A stretch of DNA of 64,000 bases from Haladaptatus halobius (GCF_020618475.1 NZ_CP085337.1:310001-374000), one strand, 5' to 3'. Shown: positions 17,726 through 25,811, counted from the first letter of the stretch. Notes: generated from the sequence alone by a model not told the origin. Program-made: numbers and translations.

Positions 17726-18272
17726 GGATTCCCCCTGCTACCCCCGTGGAAGTGAGTACGTTACGCAACTACAGCGCGATATCAGCGCAACTGTTTCTCG
17801 TACACCCTGCTCCCTAGGAGATATTCATATTTAATAATGTCCCTCGGTACAGTTTATACGGTGACGGTGAACTACTACGTTCAACTACACACGAATGGCT
17901 GCGATGTTCACGACGAGTAACGCGATTCCCAACTCGAGTGAGACCTCCGACGAGCGGTGGGACGAGCACTGTCGGCTCTGCTTGGATACCACCGGGTGTA
18001 AACCGCTGACTAGCAACCCACAAAATCATGGCAAACTGATATTATAATTCGTTCTACTACTAACTCCTCGTTTCCGGCTCGCGCGCGGTTCGTCAGACAA
18101 ATCTTCAACAGTCAATTGATGACGTTGGCATCTAGATTGCCTACCCGAAACATGACTTTTTAGCATCACACGTTGGCTGGAGTGGGATGCACTATGGAGG
18201 TGCTATATGAATATGCCCGGTGTATTGGGCGTAACTGGTTCCACCGGAGCCATACTACGAGGGACTAGACAG
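17726..18272. other. Intergenic stretch without recognisable gene
   Basis: About 550 bases of lower-GC DNA between the divergent glycerophosphate operon and the HTH_10 regulator. Short frames on either strand are not protein-like. It should contain both promoters. I saw no clear repeat. Confidence 0.4.
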
Positions 18273-18923
18273 ATGCGTGAAGCCATCCTCCATCTCAGCG
18301 ACTCCCAGCTTGCAGCGGCCGGACTCAAGACCCTTATCGAGGCTGTGAGGAGGGCAGGGTTCCGCGATGCGACGGAACTCGTCTGCCACGGCCCAGGCGG
18401 CGTTATCTTACTTCAGGTCGATGACTCACTCTCAGAATCCGAACTGGACGGCTTCGAATCAGTCGTCTGGTGGGAACGACTGGCCTCATCATCGTCAGGC
18501 GTGACCTATTTGTGCAAAATCAGTGCGCCAGACCTCGCCGAGGACTTTCCCATTCACCAGCACGGCGTCACCCATGATGTCTCCAACATCTGCGAGGGCG
18601 GACTCGATTTCTCGGTCATCGGATCGCAGGATGAAATCGGGCAAACCGTTGCGCCAGCCAGCGACGCGGGCCTGAACGTCCTTCTCGAGCGGTTGACGGA
18701 CTACCGAGGGCCGACCTCCCAACTCGATGTGCTCACCGACTGGCAGCAGGAAATCGTTCAGACGGCTTATGCAATGGGTTACTACGAGGCTCCACGTGAG
18801 GCGTCAACCGACGATACCGCAAGTGAAGTTGAACTGGATCCATCGGCTGTCGCGGAGCATCTCCAACGCGCAGAGCATAATCTGTTATCACAGCTGTTGC
18901 AGGGATCTGACCCCTCTGTGTGA
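18273..18923 (+). CDS. Bacterio-opsin activator-type HTH_10 regulator
   Basis: From ATG 18273 (MREAILHLSDSQLAAAGLKT) the 216-residue product has a BAT-like N-terminal ligand or interaction region and a C-terminal HTH_10 domain: LTDWQQEIVQTAYAMGYYEA, then ASEVELDPSAVAEHLQRAEH. The spacing from Q-x-x-x-[LIV]-x-x-A-Y-x-x-G-Y-Y/F to the recognition helix is that of the Bat family. An upstream ATG (18207) adds 22 residues unlike the family and lies after a GGAGGTG sequence, so it cannot be fully excluded. It likely regulates transcription; its target is not evident. The adjacent downstream gene is only a protease remnant. Confidence 0.8.
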   Translation: MREAILHLSDSQLAAAGLKTLIEAVRRAGFRDATELVCHGPGGVILLQVDDSLSESELDGFESVVWWERLASSSSGVTYLCKISAPDLAEDFPIHQHGVTHDVSNICEGGLDFSVIGSQDEIGQTVAPASDAGLNVLLERLTDYRGPTSQLDVLTDWQQEIVQTAYAMGYYEAPREASTDDTASEVELDPSAVAEHLQRAEHNLLSQLLQGSDPSV

Positions 18924-19033
18924 GATGGAGGCGCTGGATACTGGGCTACAGTCGGGGATTGAAATCATCATCGCGTTGTCTCACCCCTGATGGGCAACAT
19001 CCATCGGCATTGCCATGGTGATCACGTCAGTTT

Positions 19034-19243
19034 GTGTATTCCACTTACGATTGGCTCGCCGACACGTCGATGGCGACTCCGCAGGTTACCGCTGCAGTGG
19101 CACTGGTCAAAAGTGTCAATCCGGGATATACTGCGAATCAATCCGTTTCGTCGTTGAAACGTGCTGCTGACGTGCCTGAGGGCTGCGAGAATGCCTATTA
19201 TGGCTCCAGGTATCTCAACCCACTTCTAGCCGTTACAAATTAG
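19034..19243 (+). pseudogene. C-terminal fragment of subtilisin-like (S8) protease
   Basis: The frame encodes WLADTSMATPQVTAAVALVK followed by SVNPGYTANQ and ends at a normal stop at 19243. The S-M-A-T-P-[QH]-V block holds the catalytic serine of subtilases and halolysins. The Asp and His parts of the triad, more than 200 residues upstream in intact enzymes, are absent: the preceding sequence is the end of the HTH_10 gene and out-of-frame DNA. It cannot be active. The GTG at 19034 is an ORF boundary, not a believable start. Confidence 0.75.
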
Positions 19244-19305
19244 ACTGCCGTTCTGCCCTCTATAGCCACGGTGATTTTACTTATTGAGACGGTATGCAAC
19301 TGTGT

Positions 19306-19626
19306 ATGGCGCATACGAAAGTCAACTATCAGGACGTCGAGGCAGTTGGTGACGGGCTACACTTCCTCCGGGAGCCGCTCGGATGTGAACAGTTCGGCAT
19401 TTCAGTGCTCGAATGCGACCCCGGTTGGACAGGGAAAGAACACGCACACGTCGACCGAGAACACGAGGAGGTGTACCTCCTGATTGACGGGGAAGCGACG
19501 GTGACGGTAAACGGCGACGACGTAGCGATGGAGAGCGGTGATGCACTCCGAATCCCACCGGAAGCCACCCGCCAAATCCAAAATGGAGACACCGAGTCGC
19601 TGTTCGTCCTGACTGGTGCACCGTGA
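19306..19626 (+). CDS. Small cupin-domain protein
   Basis: The 106-residue product (MAHTKVNYQDVEAVGDGLHF) is a single cupin barrel. Motif 1 is GWTGKEHAHVDREHEEVYLL, with His residues and Glu in the G-x5-H-x-H-x3,4-E-x6-G layout, followed by IDGEATVTVNGDDVAMESGD and motif 2-like ALRIPPEATRQIQN. These residues would bind a divalent metal. Such small cupins act as enzymes or sensors, and no substrate can be read. The start at 19306 was chosen over 19294 because the first four residues (MQLC) are atypical. It is monocistronic. Confidence 0.8.
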   Translation: MAHTKVNYQDVEAVGDGLHFLREPLGCEQFGISVLECDPGWTGKEHAHVDREHEEVYLLIDGEATVTVNGDDVAMESGDALRIPPEATRQIQNGDTESLFVLTGAP

Positions 19627-20214
19627 AATCGACTCTAATGCCTGAAAACAAGAAAACGTGATTACAAAGGGTTTGCAGTCGGGTCAGCCAGTTCCAAGGC
19701 GAGAAGTTCACCCATACCCTCATCCGGGGGGCAAACAACCCTGACGGTGGGGACGTTGGTGAACTCACGTTCGTCGAACCGATGATTACGACGGAATTCC
19801 TCGACGGAAAACCGGACAATGTACACACACCGATCAGTACCCCCCCGGTGTTCGCTGAGGTAGGCTATACCCGACCGAGTACGCGATTCGTTATCTCGAC
19901 GTGCTCGATGTCTACCTAATCACCCTCGAAGCGTTCAAGTGGTTCCCCGCTGCGGAGTGACCGCTTTTCTCGGGAGCCACGAACAACCTTGCTACGGAAT
20001 GTCCGGTGATATTTCAGGAAGCGGAAATCAGTTTAATTCGCTGAAGGATGCTGATAGACGGGTTGGCTCACTGTGCTTGACGATACTGACGGCCAACAAG
20101 CGGATCTGCGATAGAGCGCATAGTCCCCACGGAAGTCTACGGGCGTCAAACAGCGTATCTAGAGTAGGTGGAAATCTTGATGGCTTCACAGGTGAACAGT
20201 CTGTAGAGTAAAAC
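19627..20214. other. Decayed coding relic, family not recognised
   Basis: A plus-strand frame at about 19674-19919 reads GEKFTHTLIRGANNPDGGDV, then GELTFVEPMITTEFLDGKPD with good halophilic composition, but has no start. Near 19875 sense seems to move to another frame (IRYLDVLDVYLITLEAFKWF), consistent with a frameshift. I cannot name the parent protein. From 19960 to 20214 I see nothing but the promoter region of the acyl-CoA dehydrogenase. Confidence 0.4.
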
Positions 20215-21357
20215 ATGAAATTCCAGCTCACAGAGCCCCAACAGACACTTCGCGAGGACGCCCGTGAATACGCACAAACACAGATTAAGCCACAAGCGAT
20301 CGACCTCGATCAAAACGAGGAACACCCGAGCGCGATACTGAACGAACTGGGCGACCGTGGATATACGGGCATCACGCTTCCCGAGGAATATGGCGGGATG
20401 GGAGATGGACTGGTTGAACTCACACTCCTTATCGAAGAGTTGTCTGCTACGCTCATGTCCGTTGCAAGCACACTCGCCCTTCATTTAGGCGTTGCAACAG
20501 TCATCGAACGGTTCGGGACTGATCAACAGCGGAATCGGTATCTACCGGAGATGGCGTCATACGAAACGGTCGGTGCTCTCGGATTGAGCGAGGAGAACGC
20601 TGGGAGCAACAAACTGGAGATGGAAACGAGCGCGCAACAGGATGGAGATGCGTGGGTGTTGAACGGGCACAAGCAATGGATCACCAACTTTCTGCACTCC
20701 GATTATGTTCTTACGTACGCGAAAACCGGCCCTGACGATGAGGTGCCGCACAATATCAGCGCGTTTCTCGTTCCGAGCGATGAATTCGAGGTAGAAGAGG
20801 TCTGGGATACGCTCGGTGCGAAATCCGCTAAGTCACCGAAAGCAACGCTCTCTGATGTCCGCATTCCGAACCATCAGATGGTCGGCAATGAGGGTGAAGC
20901 GTACGTTCAACGGAGCGAAATCAAAACGAGCGTGAACGTCCCCGCTCGAGGTGTCGGCATTGCCCGCGCTGCGCTTGATGACACAGTCGAGTACACGAAC
21001 CAACGCGAACAGTACGGCCAGACCATCGCTGATTTTCAAGGTGTGAAGTGGGACGTTGGGAAGATGGCAGAACGGGTCGATACGGCCCGACTGCTCACGC
21101 TCCGAGCAGCCGAGATGGCTGATCGAGGCCAAGAGACACCTCGAGAGTTGAGCATGGCGAAGGTGTATGCGACACAGGCCGCTGTTGACAATGCAAACGA
21201 TGCAATGCAGCTCCACGGCGGCATTGGCTACACGAACAAAAAACATGTCGAACGATATCTTCGTGACGCTCGTCTTCTGACAATCGCCGGGGGGCCGAAC
21301 GAAGGTCACAAGGACACACTCGCTGAGGCCGTCTACGAGGCCCATCCCAGTACATAG
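20215..21357 (+). CDS. Acyl-CoA dehydrogenase family protein with atypical active site
   Basis: The 380-residue flavoprotein has the acyl-CoA dehydrogenase fold: N-terminal helices, the middle-domain GALGLSEENAGSNKLEMETS and WITN flavin-contact motifs, and a C-terminal domain with REQYGQTIADFQGVKWDVGK and MQLHGGIGYTNKKHVERYLR. The family removes two hydrogens from an acyl-CoA with FAD. In short- and medium-chain enzymes the base is the Glu of a Y-E-G-T motif near the C-terminus. Here the aligned segment is LLTIAGGPNEGHKD, with Gly in that place, and the alternative Glu of isovaleryl-CoA dehydrogenase (helix G) is a Thr in EIKTSVNVPARG. It may use another base or another reaction. No partner genes are nearby. 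Confidence 0.8.
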   Translation: MKFQLTEPQQTLREDAREYAQTQIKPQAIDLDQNEEHPSAILNELGDRGYTGITLPEEYGGMGDGLVELTLLIEELSATLMSVASTLALHLGVATVIERFGTDQQRNRYLPEMASYETVGALGLSEENAGSNKLEMETSAQQDGDAWVLNGHKQWITNFLHSDYVLTYAKTGPDDEVPHNISAFLVPSDEFEVEEVWDTLGAKSAKSPKATLSDVRIPNHQMVGNEGEAYVQRSEIKTSVNVPARGVGIARAALDDTVEYTNQREQYGQTIADFQGVKWDVGKMAERVDTARLLTLRAAEMADRGQETPRELSMAKVYATQAAVDNANDAMQLHGGIGYTNKKHVERYLRDARLLTIAGGPNEGHKDTLAEAVYEAHPST

Positions 21358-21955
21358 AGTACTCATCGGTGAGTATAACGTAGGGCACCAACGGTGGGCC
21401 TCCGGGCATTTCCCATGCTGTTATACTTATGAAGGGAAGAACGCCTGAGGATACAGGGACAGTGTATTGTCAATAAACGCCATCTCCCTGGGGTGGTGTG
21501 TAAGGGAATTATACGACTATGACTCGGAGACAGCGCTCCACGAATACTTGACGACCGTCCTCGCGCCACTCATCTCAAAATCGAAATTATCGGTGAAGAG
21601 CAATTCCCAGACCGATCGCAATGGGACTTCGCAATTTTACCTGATGATGAGAGCAGTTCGCTACAGTATTACGATATCGACCAGCTACGGTGAGCCCAAT
21701 GGCGAATCTTGAGTCTAATCAGCCATCCAACTCAGCAAAAACCGAAAACGTAGTGAACCAATTGACGTACATAAACGCAATCAAACCCAACTCTCTCGCC
21801 CATGAGAGCAAAGTAAACTTGACCGTCTCATCGCCGTCAGTGAAAGTGTACGGACAGTCGCTCACCCGCTCGAAATCCAGGCTCTTGAGGGATGAAAAAC
21901 CACTTTCACTGTGGTGATGGCTCGCGACTATGGCACTTGCAGTAGAGTAGAATAT
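21358..21955. other. Low-GC stretch with broken reading frames
   Basis: A plus-strand frame near 21572-21691 encodes LKIEIIGEEQFPDRSQWDFA followed by ILPDDESSSLQYYDIDQLR and a stop. It has protein-like composition but no start, and an adjacent frame (VRELYDYDSETALHEYL) just upstream suggests a frameshifted remnant. I recognise no family. Confidence 0.35.
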
Positions 21956-22093
21956 ATGGCTCATTCATCGCCAGTAACTGTCGAAGCGCTTGACGACACG
22001 GTCACCTGCAAGTTTGATGGGTTCGTTACCGTGCTGCAGCCTGAATACGATGAAGAGAGTACCAACAATCAGGGCTGGACAGTGGGTGGGTAA
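21956..22093 (+). CDS. Small hypothetical protein
   Basis: A 45-residue frame begins MAHSSPVTVEALDDTVTCKF and ends EESTNNQGWTVGG. The stop lies six bases before the ATG of the next small gene, so the pair looks like an operon. The V-T-V-E-A-L-D-x-x-V-T-C-x-F-D-G-F-V-T-V-L stretch has the alternating pattern of a small beta-rich haloarchaeal protein. No function recognised. An upstream GTG/ATG would extend it by 15 non-typical residues. Confidence 0.45.
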   Translation: MAHSSPVTVEALDDTVTCKFDGFVTVLQPEYDEESTNNQGWTVGG

Positions 22094-22099
22094 TTTATT

Positions 22100-22243
22100 A
22101 TGTCGACTGAAACCGACGAGATAGCCCAACAACGTGCACATAGAACTGACGATGAAACGCCGGAAAACTGCGACTGTGACGACTTAGGCGGTTTCCCTTG
22201 TTGGGAATGCGTTCGAACAGGTCGGAAAGAACTGCCAAGCTAA
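22100..22243 (+). CDS. Small Cys-rich (putative zinc-binding) protein
   Basis: A 47-residue product starts MSTETDEIAQQRAHRTDDET and then has ENCDCDDLGGFPCWECVRTG. The C-D-C-x7-C-x2-C spacing (four cysteines) suggests a zinc knuckle, and similar micro-proteins are common on haloarchaeal replicons. It follows the preceding 45-residue frame by six bases. An IS605-type element begins 22 bases after its stop. DNA, RNA or protein binding is possible; none is shown. Confidence 0.6.
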   Translation: MSTETDEIAQQRAHRTDDETPENCDCDDLGGFPCWECVRTGRKELPS

Positions 22244-22287
22244 TCTTCATCTCCTTCCTAATTTCTACAGAAAACGCAGCGAGAGTG

Positions 22288-22308
22288 CCTCGGGGCTTGA
22301 CTCCGAGG
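22288..22308. repeat. Left-end subterminal hairpin of the IS605-type element
   Basis: Arms CCTCGGGG and CTCCGAGG around loop CTTGA. The reverse-complementary version with perfect arms occurs at 25586-25606. Such imperfect hairpins are the TnpA recognition structures in IS200/IS605 elements. Confidence 0.7.
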
Positions 22309-22328
22309 GTGAATCGCGTAAGCTTGAT

Positions 22329-22730
22329 TCAGACATGCTCCGTGCGGTTGATGTACCTCTCCACAGTCCGACTGCTCATTTCCCTGGCCGTCCCCACATA
22401 GAACGAGCATTCCCAAAAGCCGCCGCCCCAAAACACTCTCGCCAATAACGATTCGTGCTGTTCCCACATCTCGTGCGGTGAAGCGCTTGATTGTTCGCAC
22501 AATATCGCTCGGGGCGTGTTTGGGGTGAGCCGACAGGAACAGGTATACGTGGTCTGGAGCAATATGCAACGAGAGAACGTCGTATCCGTACCGTTCGGCC
22601 ACCTCTCGGATACTCCGTTCCAACGACGGCTCAATCTTATCGAGGATGGCATGGCGGTACTTCGGACACCAAACGAAGTGATAGTTAATTGTATAGACAG
22701 TGTGGTTTCCCGTCGAACTTCCATACTCTT
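22329..22730 (-). pseudogene. tnpA: IS200-type TnpA (Y1 transposase), frameshifted and startless
   Basis: Minus-strand sense reads GNHTVYTINYHFVWCPKYRH, then LHIAPDHVYLFLSAHPKHAP with the HUH-like H-V-x-L-F region and SDIVRTIKRFTAR. After that the sense moves to another frame, continuing as MWEQHESLLARVFWGGGFWE and FYVGTAREMSSRTVERYI, where the catalytic Tyr segment would be. One missing base near 22470 explains the shift. The expected N-terminus (E-Y-G-S-S-T-G-N-H) follows an in-frame TAA with no ATG. The product cannot be a working transposase, so mobility would depend on a TnpA supplied from elsewhere. Confidence 0.82.
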
Positions 22731-22776
22731 AGTACGTATTGGAAACGCTTAGGCAGTGTCAGTACGTACATGGAGT

Positions 22777-22905
22777 GTGTCACGGAAGTACACAGTAACG
22801 GTTCCAGACGACCTCGGCGAGTGGCTGGACGACCAACCACATCTCTCCCCAAGCGGATTGCTTCAAAAAGTCATCCGCGACCAGCAAGAAAAAGAGGCCG
22901 AATAG
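22777..22905 (+). CDS. Small ribbon-helix-helix-like protein ahead of tnpB
   Basis: A 42-codon frame from GTG 22777 encodes SRKYTVTVPDDLGEWLDDQP followed by HLSPSGLLQKVIRDQQEKEA, ending in TAG three bases before the tnpB start. A short beta strand (Y-T-V-T-V-P) followed by two helices, with S-P-S-G-L-L starting the second, is the layout of ribbon-helix-helix DNA-binding proteins. The position immediately before tnpB suggests it belongs to the element and may control it. GTG 22756 is an alternative start. It is too short for most gene callers. Confidence 0.6.
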   Translation: MSRKYTVTVPDDLGEWLDDQPHLSPSGLLQKVIRDQQEKEAE

Positions 22906-22908
22906 TCA

Positions 22909-24150
22909 ATGGACCTCACGCTTCGATTTCGCGCGTATCCAGACGAGGAAACCGCCAGCGAAGCGTGGCGACATATCGAGATTCACCGACAGATACGGAA
23001 TCACGCCGTCCGCGACTACTACCGTTCACCGCGGAACGACCGTCCAACCGCCTACGACCAACACTCGAAACTCACCAAGTGGAAACGACGATGGCCGACC
23101 TTTGCGGAAGTGTCGGCTCATGCCGCCCAACAGACGGTCTCACAGATACAAAAGAACCAGAAGGTGCTCAAAGAGCACCGAAAGAACGGTCGCAAGACAG
23201 GACGGCTCAAGTGGCAAGGTGCGGGAGAGTTCAGGTCGGTAGCGTACCAGTCCGAAGGCTTCAACGTCAATCACACGACGGGCCACGACTTTGGCACGCT
23301 CACCCTCTCGAAAATCGGCGAAATACCGATACGAGCACACCGCGACTTGCCCGACACGGAGAACGTCAAACGGACCGTTCTCAAGAAGGAACGGACGGGC
23401 GACTGGTTCGCCTGCTTCGTGGTCGAAGTTGAATCACCCGAGAAGCCCGACCCGGCGGACATCGACCGTTCCGATTGTATCGGCGTAGACCTCGGTATCC
23501 AGTCGTACATTCACACATCCGACGACCTTTCGGTCGAATGTTTGGACTTGGAATCAGAGTACGAACAGTACGCCCGCGAACAGCGCTCGCTCGACCGCAA
23601 GCAACACGGTTCGACCAACTGGGAGAACCAACGCCAGAAAGTTGCACGAGCGAAACGACGAATCCGCTGGAAAGTGCTCGACTTTCAGCACAAACTTTCG
23701 ACGTGGCTGGTCAAAGAGTACGACGTAGTGGCGGTCGAAGACTTAGATGTGATGTCGATGCTCGAAACCAGTCAATCGGCGAAAAACAAGCAGGACGCTT
23801 CGTGGTCGCGGTTTCTCGACCTGCTGGAATATAAAGGCGAACTGTACGGAACCCACGTCGTTCGAGTAAACGCCCGAGGAACCACGAAAGAGTGCAACCA
23901 GTGCAGTGTGGAAACGTCGAAACCACTGTGGGTACGGGAACACTCGTGTCCGGCGTGCGGCCACACCGAAAACCGGGACTTAAACGCAGCAAAGAACATC
24001 CTCGACAGGGGACTCAACAAACTATCTCTTCATGTAGGGCCAGGACGGTCCGAATCACCGCCTGTGGAGACTGTGCTCCCTGCGTTCGCTCGTCACTCGG
24101 GACGGGTGGATGCAAAGCACGTCGTCGAAGCAGGAAGCCCCGCGGCTTGA
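22909..24150 (+). CDS. tnpB: TnpB, RNA-guided nuclease of IS605-type element
   Basis: The 413-residue protein is a complete TnpB: RuvC-I Asp194 in IGVDLGIQ, RuvC-II Glu277 in VVAVEDLDV, a zinc ribbon with Cys329, Cys332, Cys347 and Cys350 (CNQC, CPAC) and RuvC-III Asp357 in ENRDLNAAKNI. The N-terminal wedge/REC part (RFRAYPDEET, NHAVRDYY, AAQQTVSQIQK) is intact. Known TnpB proteins cut DNA using an omega RNA made from the 3' end of tnpB and the element's right end; here that would be roughly 24000-24167, with the guide read from flanking DNA after 24167. All catalytic residues are present although the partner tnpA is broken. Start ATG 22909 follows the small ORF closely. Confidence 0.92.
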   Translation: MDLTLRFRAYPDEETASEAWRHIEIHRQIRNHAVRDYYRSPRNDRPTAYDQHSKLTKWKRRWPTFAEVSAHAAQQTVSQIQKNQKVLKEHRKNGRKTGRLKWQGAGEFRSVAYQSEGFNVNHTTGHDFGTLTLSKIGEIPIRAHRDLPDTENVKRTVLKKERTGDWFACFVVEVESPEKPDPADIDRSDCIGVDLGIQSYIHTSDDLSVECLDLESEYEQYAREQRSLDRKQHGSTNWENQRQKVARAKRRIRWKVLDFQHKLSTWLVKEYDVVAVEDLDVMSMLETSQSAKNKQDASWSRFLDLLEYKGELYGTHVVRVNARGTTKECNQCSVETSKPLWVREHSCPACGHTENRDLNAAKNILDRGLNKLSLHVGPGRSESPPVETVLPAFARHSGRVDAKHVVEAGSPAA

Positions 24151-24167
24151 CCGCGGGGTACGTTCAC
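24000..24167 (+). ncRNA. Putative omega RNA (reRNA) region of the TnpB element
   Basis: This stretch overlaps the tnpB 3' end and the right-end hairpin. The segments CGCCTGTGGAG, CAGGAAGCCCCG and GTTCAC recur, in reverse complement, at the ends of the standalone elements at 25307, 31729 and 34587, showing that this part is what is conserved when coding sequence is lost. By analogy with studied TnpB systems it should be transcribed and processed into a guide scaffold. The 5' limit is a guess. Confidence 0.5.
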
Positions 24168-24171
24168 AATC

Positions 24172-24326
24172 GGACGGACTCGTACGCAGATCGATTTCTG
24201 CTGACCAGCCCTCATGCCGGTGCGATGGTCCTGGTACTCGTCGGCGCACTGCTGATGGGCTGGATGCTCGTTGAAATTTCACTTCTCAATCCTTCTAACG
24301 GATTCAAGAGTCCGATCAAGCAGTGA
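24172..24326 (+). pseudogene. C-terminal fragment of a membrane protein next to the IS end
   Basis: Immediately after the right end, one frame reads DSYADRFLLTSPHAGAMVLV and LVGALLMGWMLVEISLLNPS and stops normally at 24326. It contains a transmembrane segment. The first part of the gene is not found beyond the element's left end, so it is a remnant, perhaps left by insertion plus deletion. The parent family is not recognised. Confidence 0.45.
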
Positions 24327-24534
24327 TCGTACCTCTCCTCGATAATGACGGGATCTGCCGTCGCCTTGAACGTCGGATTCCTACGTGTTGAGTAGCCCGT
24401 CGAGTGCCTTCCGAAGGTCGTCGCCGACGTGCCAACGTAAACAATCCTACAGAATGCTCATGAACAAACGCTAGTGAAGGCAAGCAATTATAGGAGTGGG
24501 CGGAATCAATCATAAATACGGGAATCTGCAGAGT

Positions 24535-25302
24535 ATGCTACCAGAACAACGGAAACGAGAAATCGTGGAATACGTCTCGAAACAAGACGGTTGCTCTGTA
24601 GACGAACTCTCACGAAAAATGGGCTGTTCGAAGGCCACGATTCGGCGTGATTTGAACGATCTCGAAGAAAGAGAGCTGATCGAACGTTCTCACGGAGGTG
24701 CCGTCCCAGTTACCACTGTCGGCGGTGAAAAAGCCTTTCGAGAGAAAAAGGTACAAAGTCTCGAAAGCAAAATTGCCATCGCGGAACGCGCTGTTGAAGA
24801 GATTCATCACGGTACTGTGGTCTTCTTCGATTCCGGGACGACGACTATGGAAGTCGCGAAGAAAGCACCCGCAGAAGATTCGTTTATTGGTGTTACCAAT
24901 TCCCCACTGATTGCACTTGAACTTCGAGAACAGGGGGGCGAAGTGCAACTCACCGGCGGGTCGCTTCGTCAACGGACATTAGCACTCGTCGGCCCGACGG
25001 CTGAACGGTTCATGGAATCGTCCAACTTCGACATCACATTCATTGGGACGAACGGTATCGACGAGGAGGGCTTTCTGACGACTCCGAATGCCGAGGAAGC
25101 GCAAATGAAGGAACTCATGATAGAGAATACGAAACGAACCATTCTCGTGTCTGACGGCGGGAAACTAGGGGAACGGAGCTTCAAGCGGTTCGGGACGCTC
25201 GACGACGTGAACGCCTTTGTCACCGATGAAAAGCTATCGGATAAACACCGCAAGTGGTTCGAAGACGCCGACGTTCGTGTCGTTGACGAAGCAACGAACT
25301 AG
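24535..25302 (+). CDS. glpR: GlpR-type DeoR-family repressor of fructose/glucose metabolism
   Basis: From ATG 24535 (MLPEQRKREIVEYVSKQDGC) the 255-residue product has a DeoR winged helix (about 3-55, with KATIRRDLNDLEERELIERS) and a DeoRC sugar-phosphate-binding domain with FFDSGTTTMEVAKK, TGGSLRQRT and VSDGGKLGERSFKRF. In Haloferax volcanii GlpR represses fructose and glucose catabolic genes, including phosphofructokinase. Here it faces the pts operon from the far end, in convergent orientation, instead of sitting beside pfkB. The likely effector is a sugar phosphate such as fructose-1-phosphate. ATG 24496 would add 13 residues and was rejected because family members start at M-x-P-x-x-R. 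A non-autonomous transposon element starts just after its stop. Confidence 0.87.
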   Translation: MLPEQRKREIVEYVSKQDGCSVDELSRKMGCSKATIRRDLNDLEERELIERSHGGAVPVTTVGGEKAFREKKVQSLESKIAIAERAVEEIHHGTVVFFDSGTTTMEVAKKAPAEDSFIGVTNSPLIALELREQGGEVQLTGGSLRQRTLALVGPTAERFMESSNFDITFIGTNGIDEEGFLTTPNAEEAQMKELMIENTKRTILVSDGGKLGERSFKRFGTLDDVNAFVTDEKLSDKHRKWFEDADVRVVDEATN

Positions 25303-25306
25303 CGTT

Positions 25307-25629
25307 GTGAACTACCCCGACCACAAGGGTCGGGGCTTCCTGGTTCGGCGTCAGAACTTTCATCGTCATACTGGACGACAAAGCGGTTCCAGACTCCACA
25401 GGCGTTCTCCCGCGCTGGGACGATTCGGCCCATCCCCTGCCTATCGTGTTCGATGGGCGTTCCGGAACGCGTCGAATCGAACGCCGGGAGTTTGTGCAAC
25501 TCCCGTGCTTACGTCCGACCGGGCCGCGCGGCCCATCTCGTCCAAAGAAACAGGCGGTCGGACGATAAAAGCTTACGTGATTCACCCTCGGGGTCAAGCC
25601 CCGAGGCACTCTCGCTGTATTCACTGTAG
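25307..25629 (-). mobile_element. 323-bp non-autonomous derivative of the 22265-24167 IS605-type element
   Basis: Read on the minus strand it starts with CTACAG-n-CAGCGAGAGTGCC and a perfect hairpin (CCTCGGGG/CCCCGAGG, 25586-25606), just like the full element's left end. It finishes with CGCCTGTGGAG-n-CAGGAAGCCCCG-hairpin-CGGGGTAGTTCAC, like its right end. The roughly 200 bases between contain no transposase gene. The right-end hairpin arms are CCCCGAC and GTCGGGG near 25314-25335. It retains the omega-RNA-like 3' module. The boundary lies four bases beyond the glpR stop, so an RNA reading out of it would carry antisense glpR 3'-end sequence as guide. Confidence 0.75.
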
Positions 25630-25811
25630 ATAAAACGGTGTTTCGACTGGGTAGTGACTGATCCAGTGCACATCAGCTCCTATAAACCGCAACTTTGAAC
25701 AAAAGCATCCACAGTCAAGACTCTATCGCGCATATCGGCGGGATGGCGGAGGACGAGCCTCCAATGGAAATGTTTCGATTCTCGACCAGTGCTTAAAAAC
25801 GTTCGCTGGTC

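Larger units (their letters stand above)
22265..24167 (+). mobile_element. IS605-type element: defective tnpA, small RHH-like ORF, intact tnpB
   Basis: The left end has a subterminal hairpin (arms CCTCGGGG 22288-22295 and CTCCGAGG 22301-22308, one mismatch) after CTACAG. The right end has CCCCGCGG/CCGCGGGG (24138-24145, 24151-24158), followed by GTTCAC. Subterminal hairpins instead of inverted repeats, and a tnpA divergent from tnpB, are the features of the IS605 group of single-strand transposons. A 323-bp deletion derivative with the same two ends lies at 25307-25629 in opposite orientation, which helped set the limits. Exact ends and target motif need a comparison with empty sites. Confidence 0.82.
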
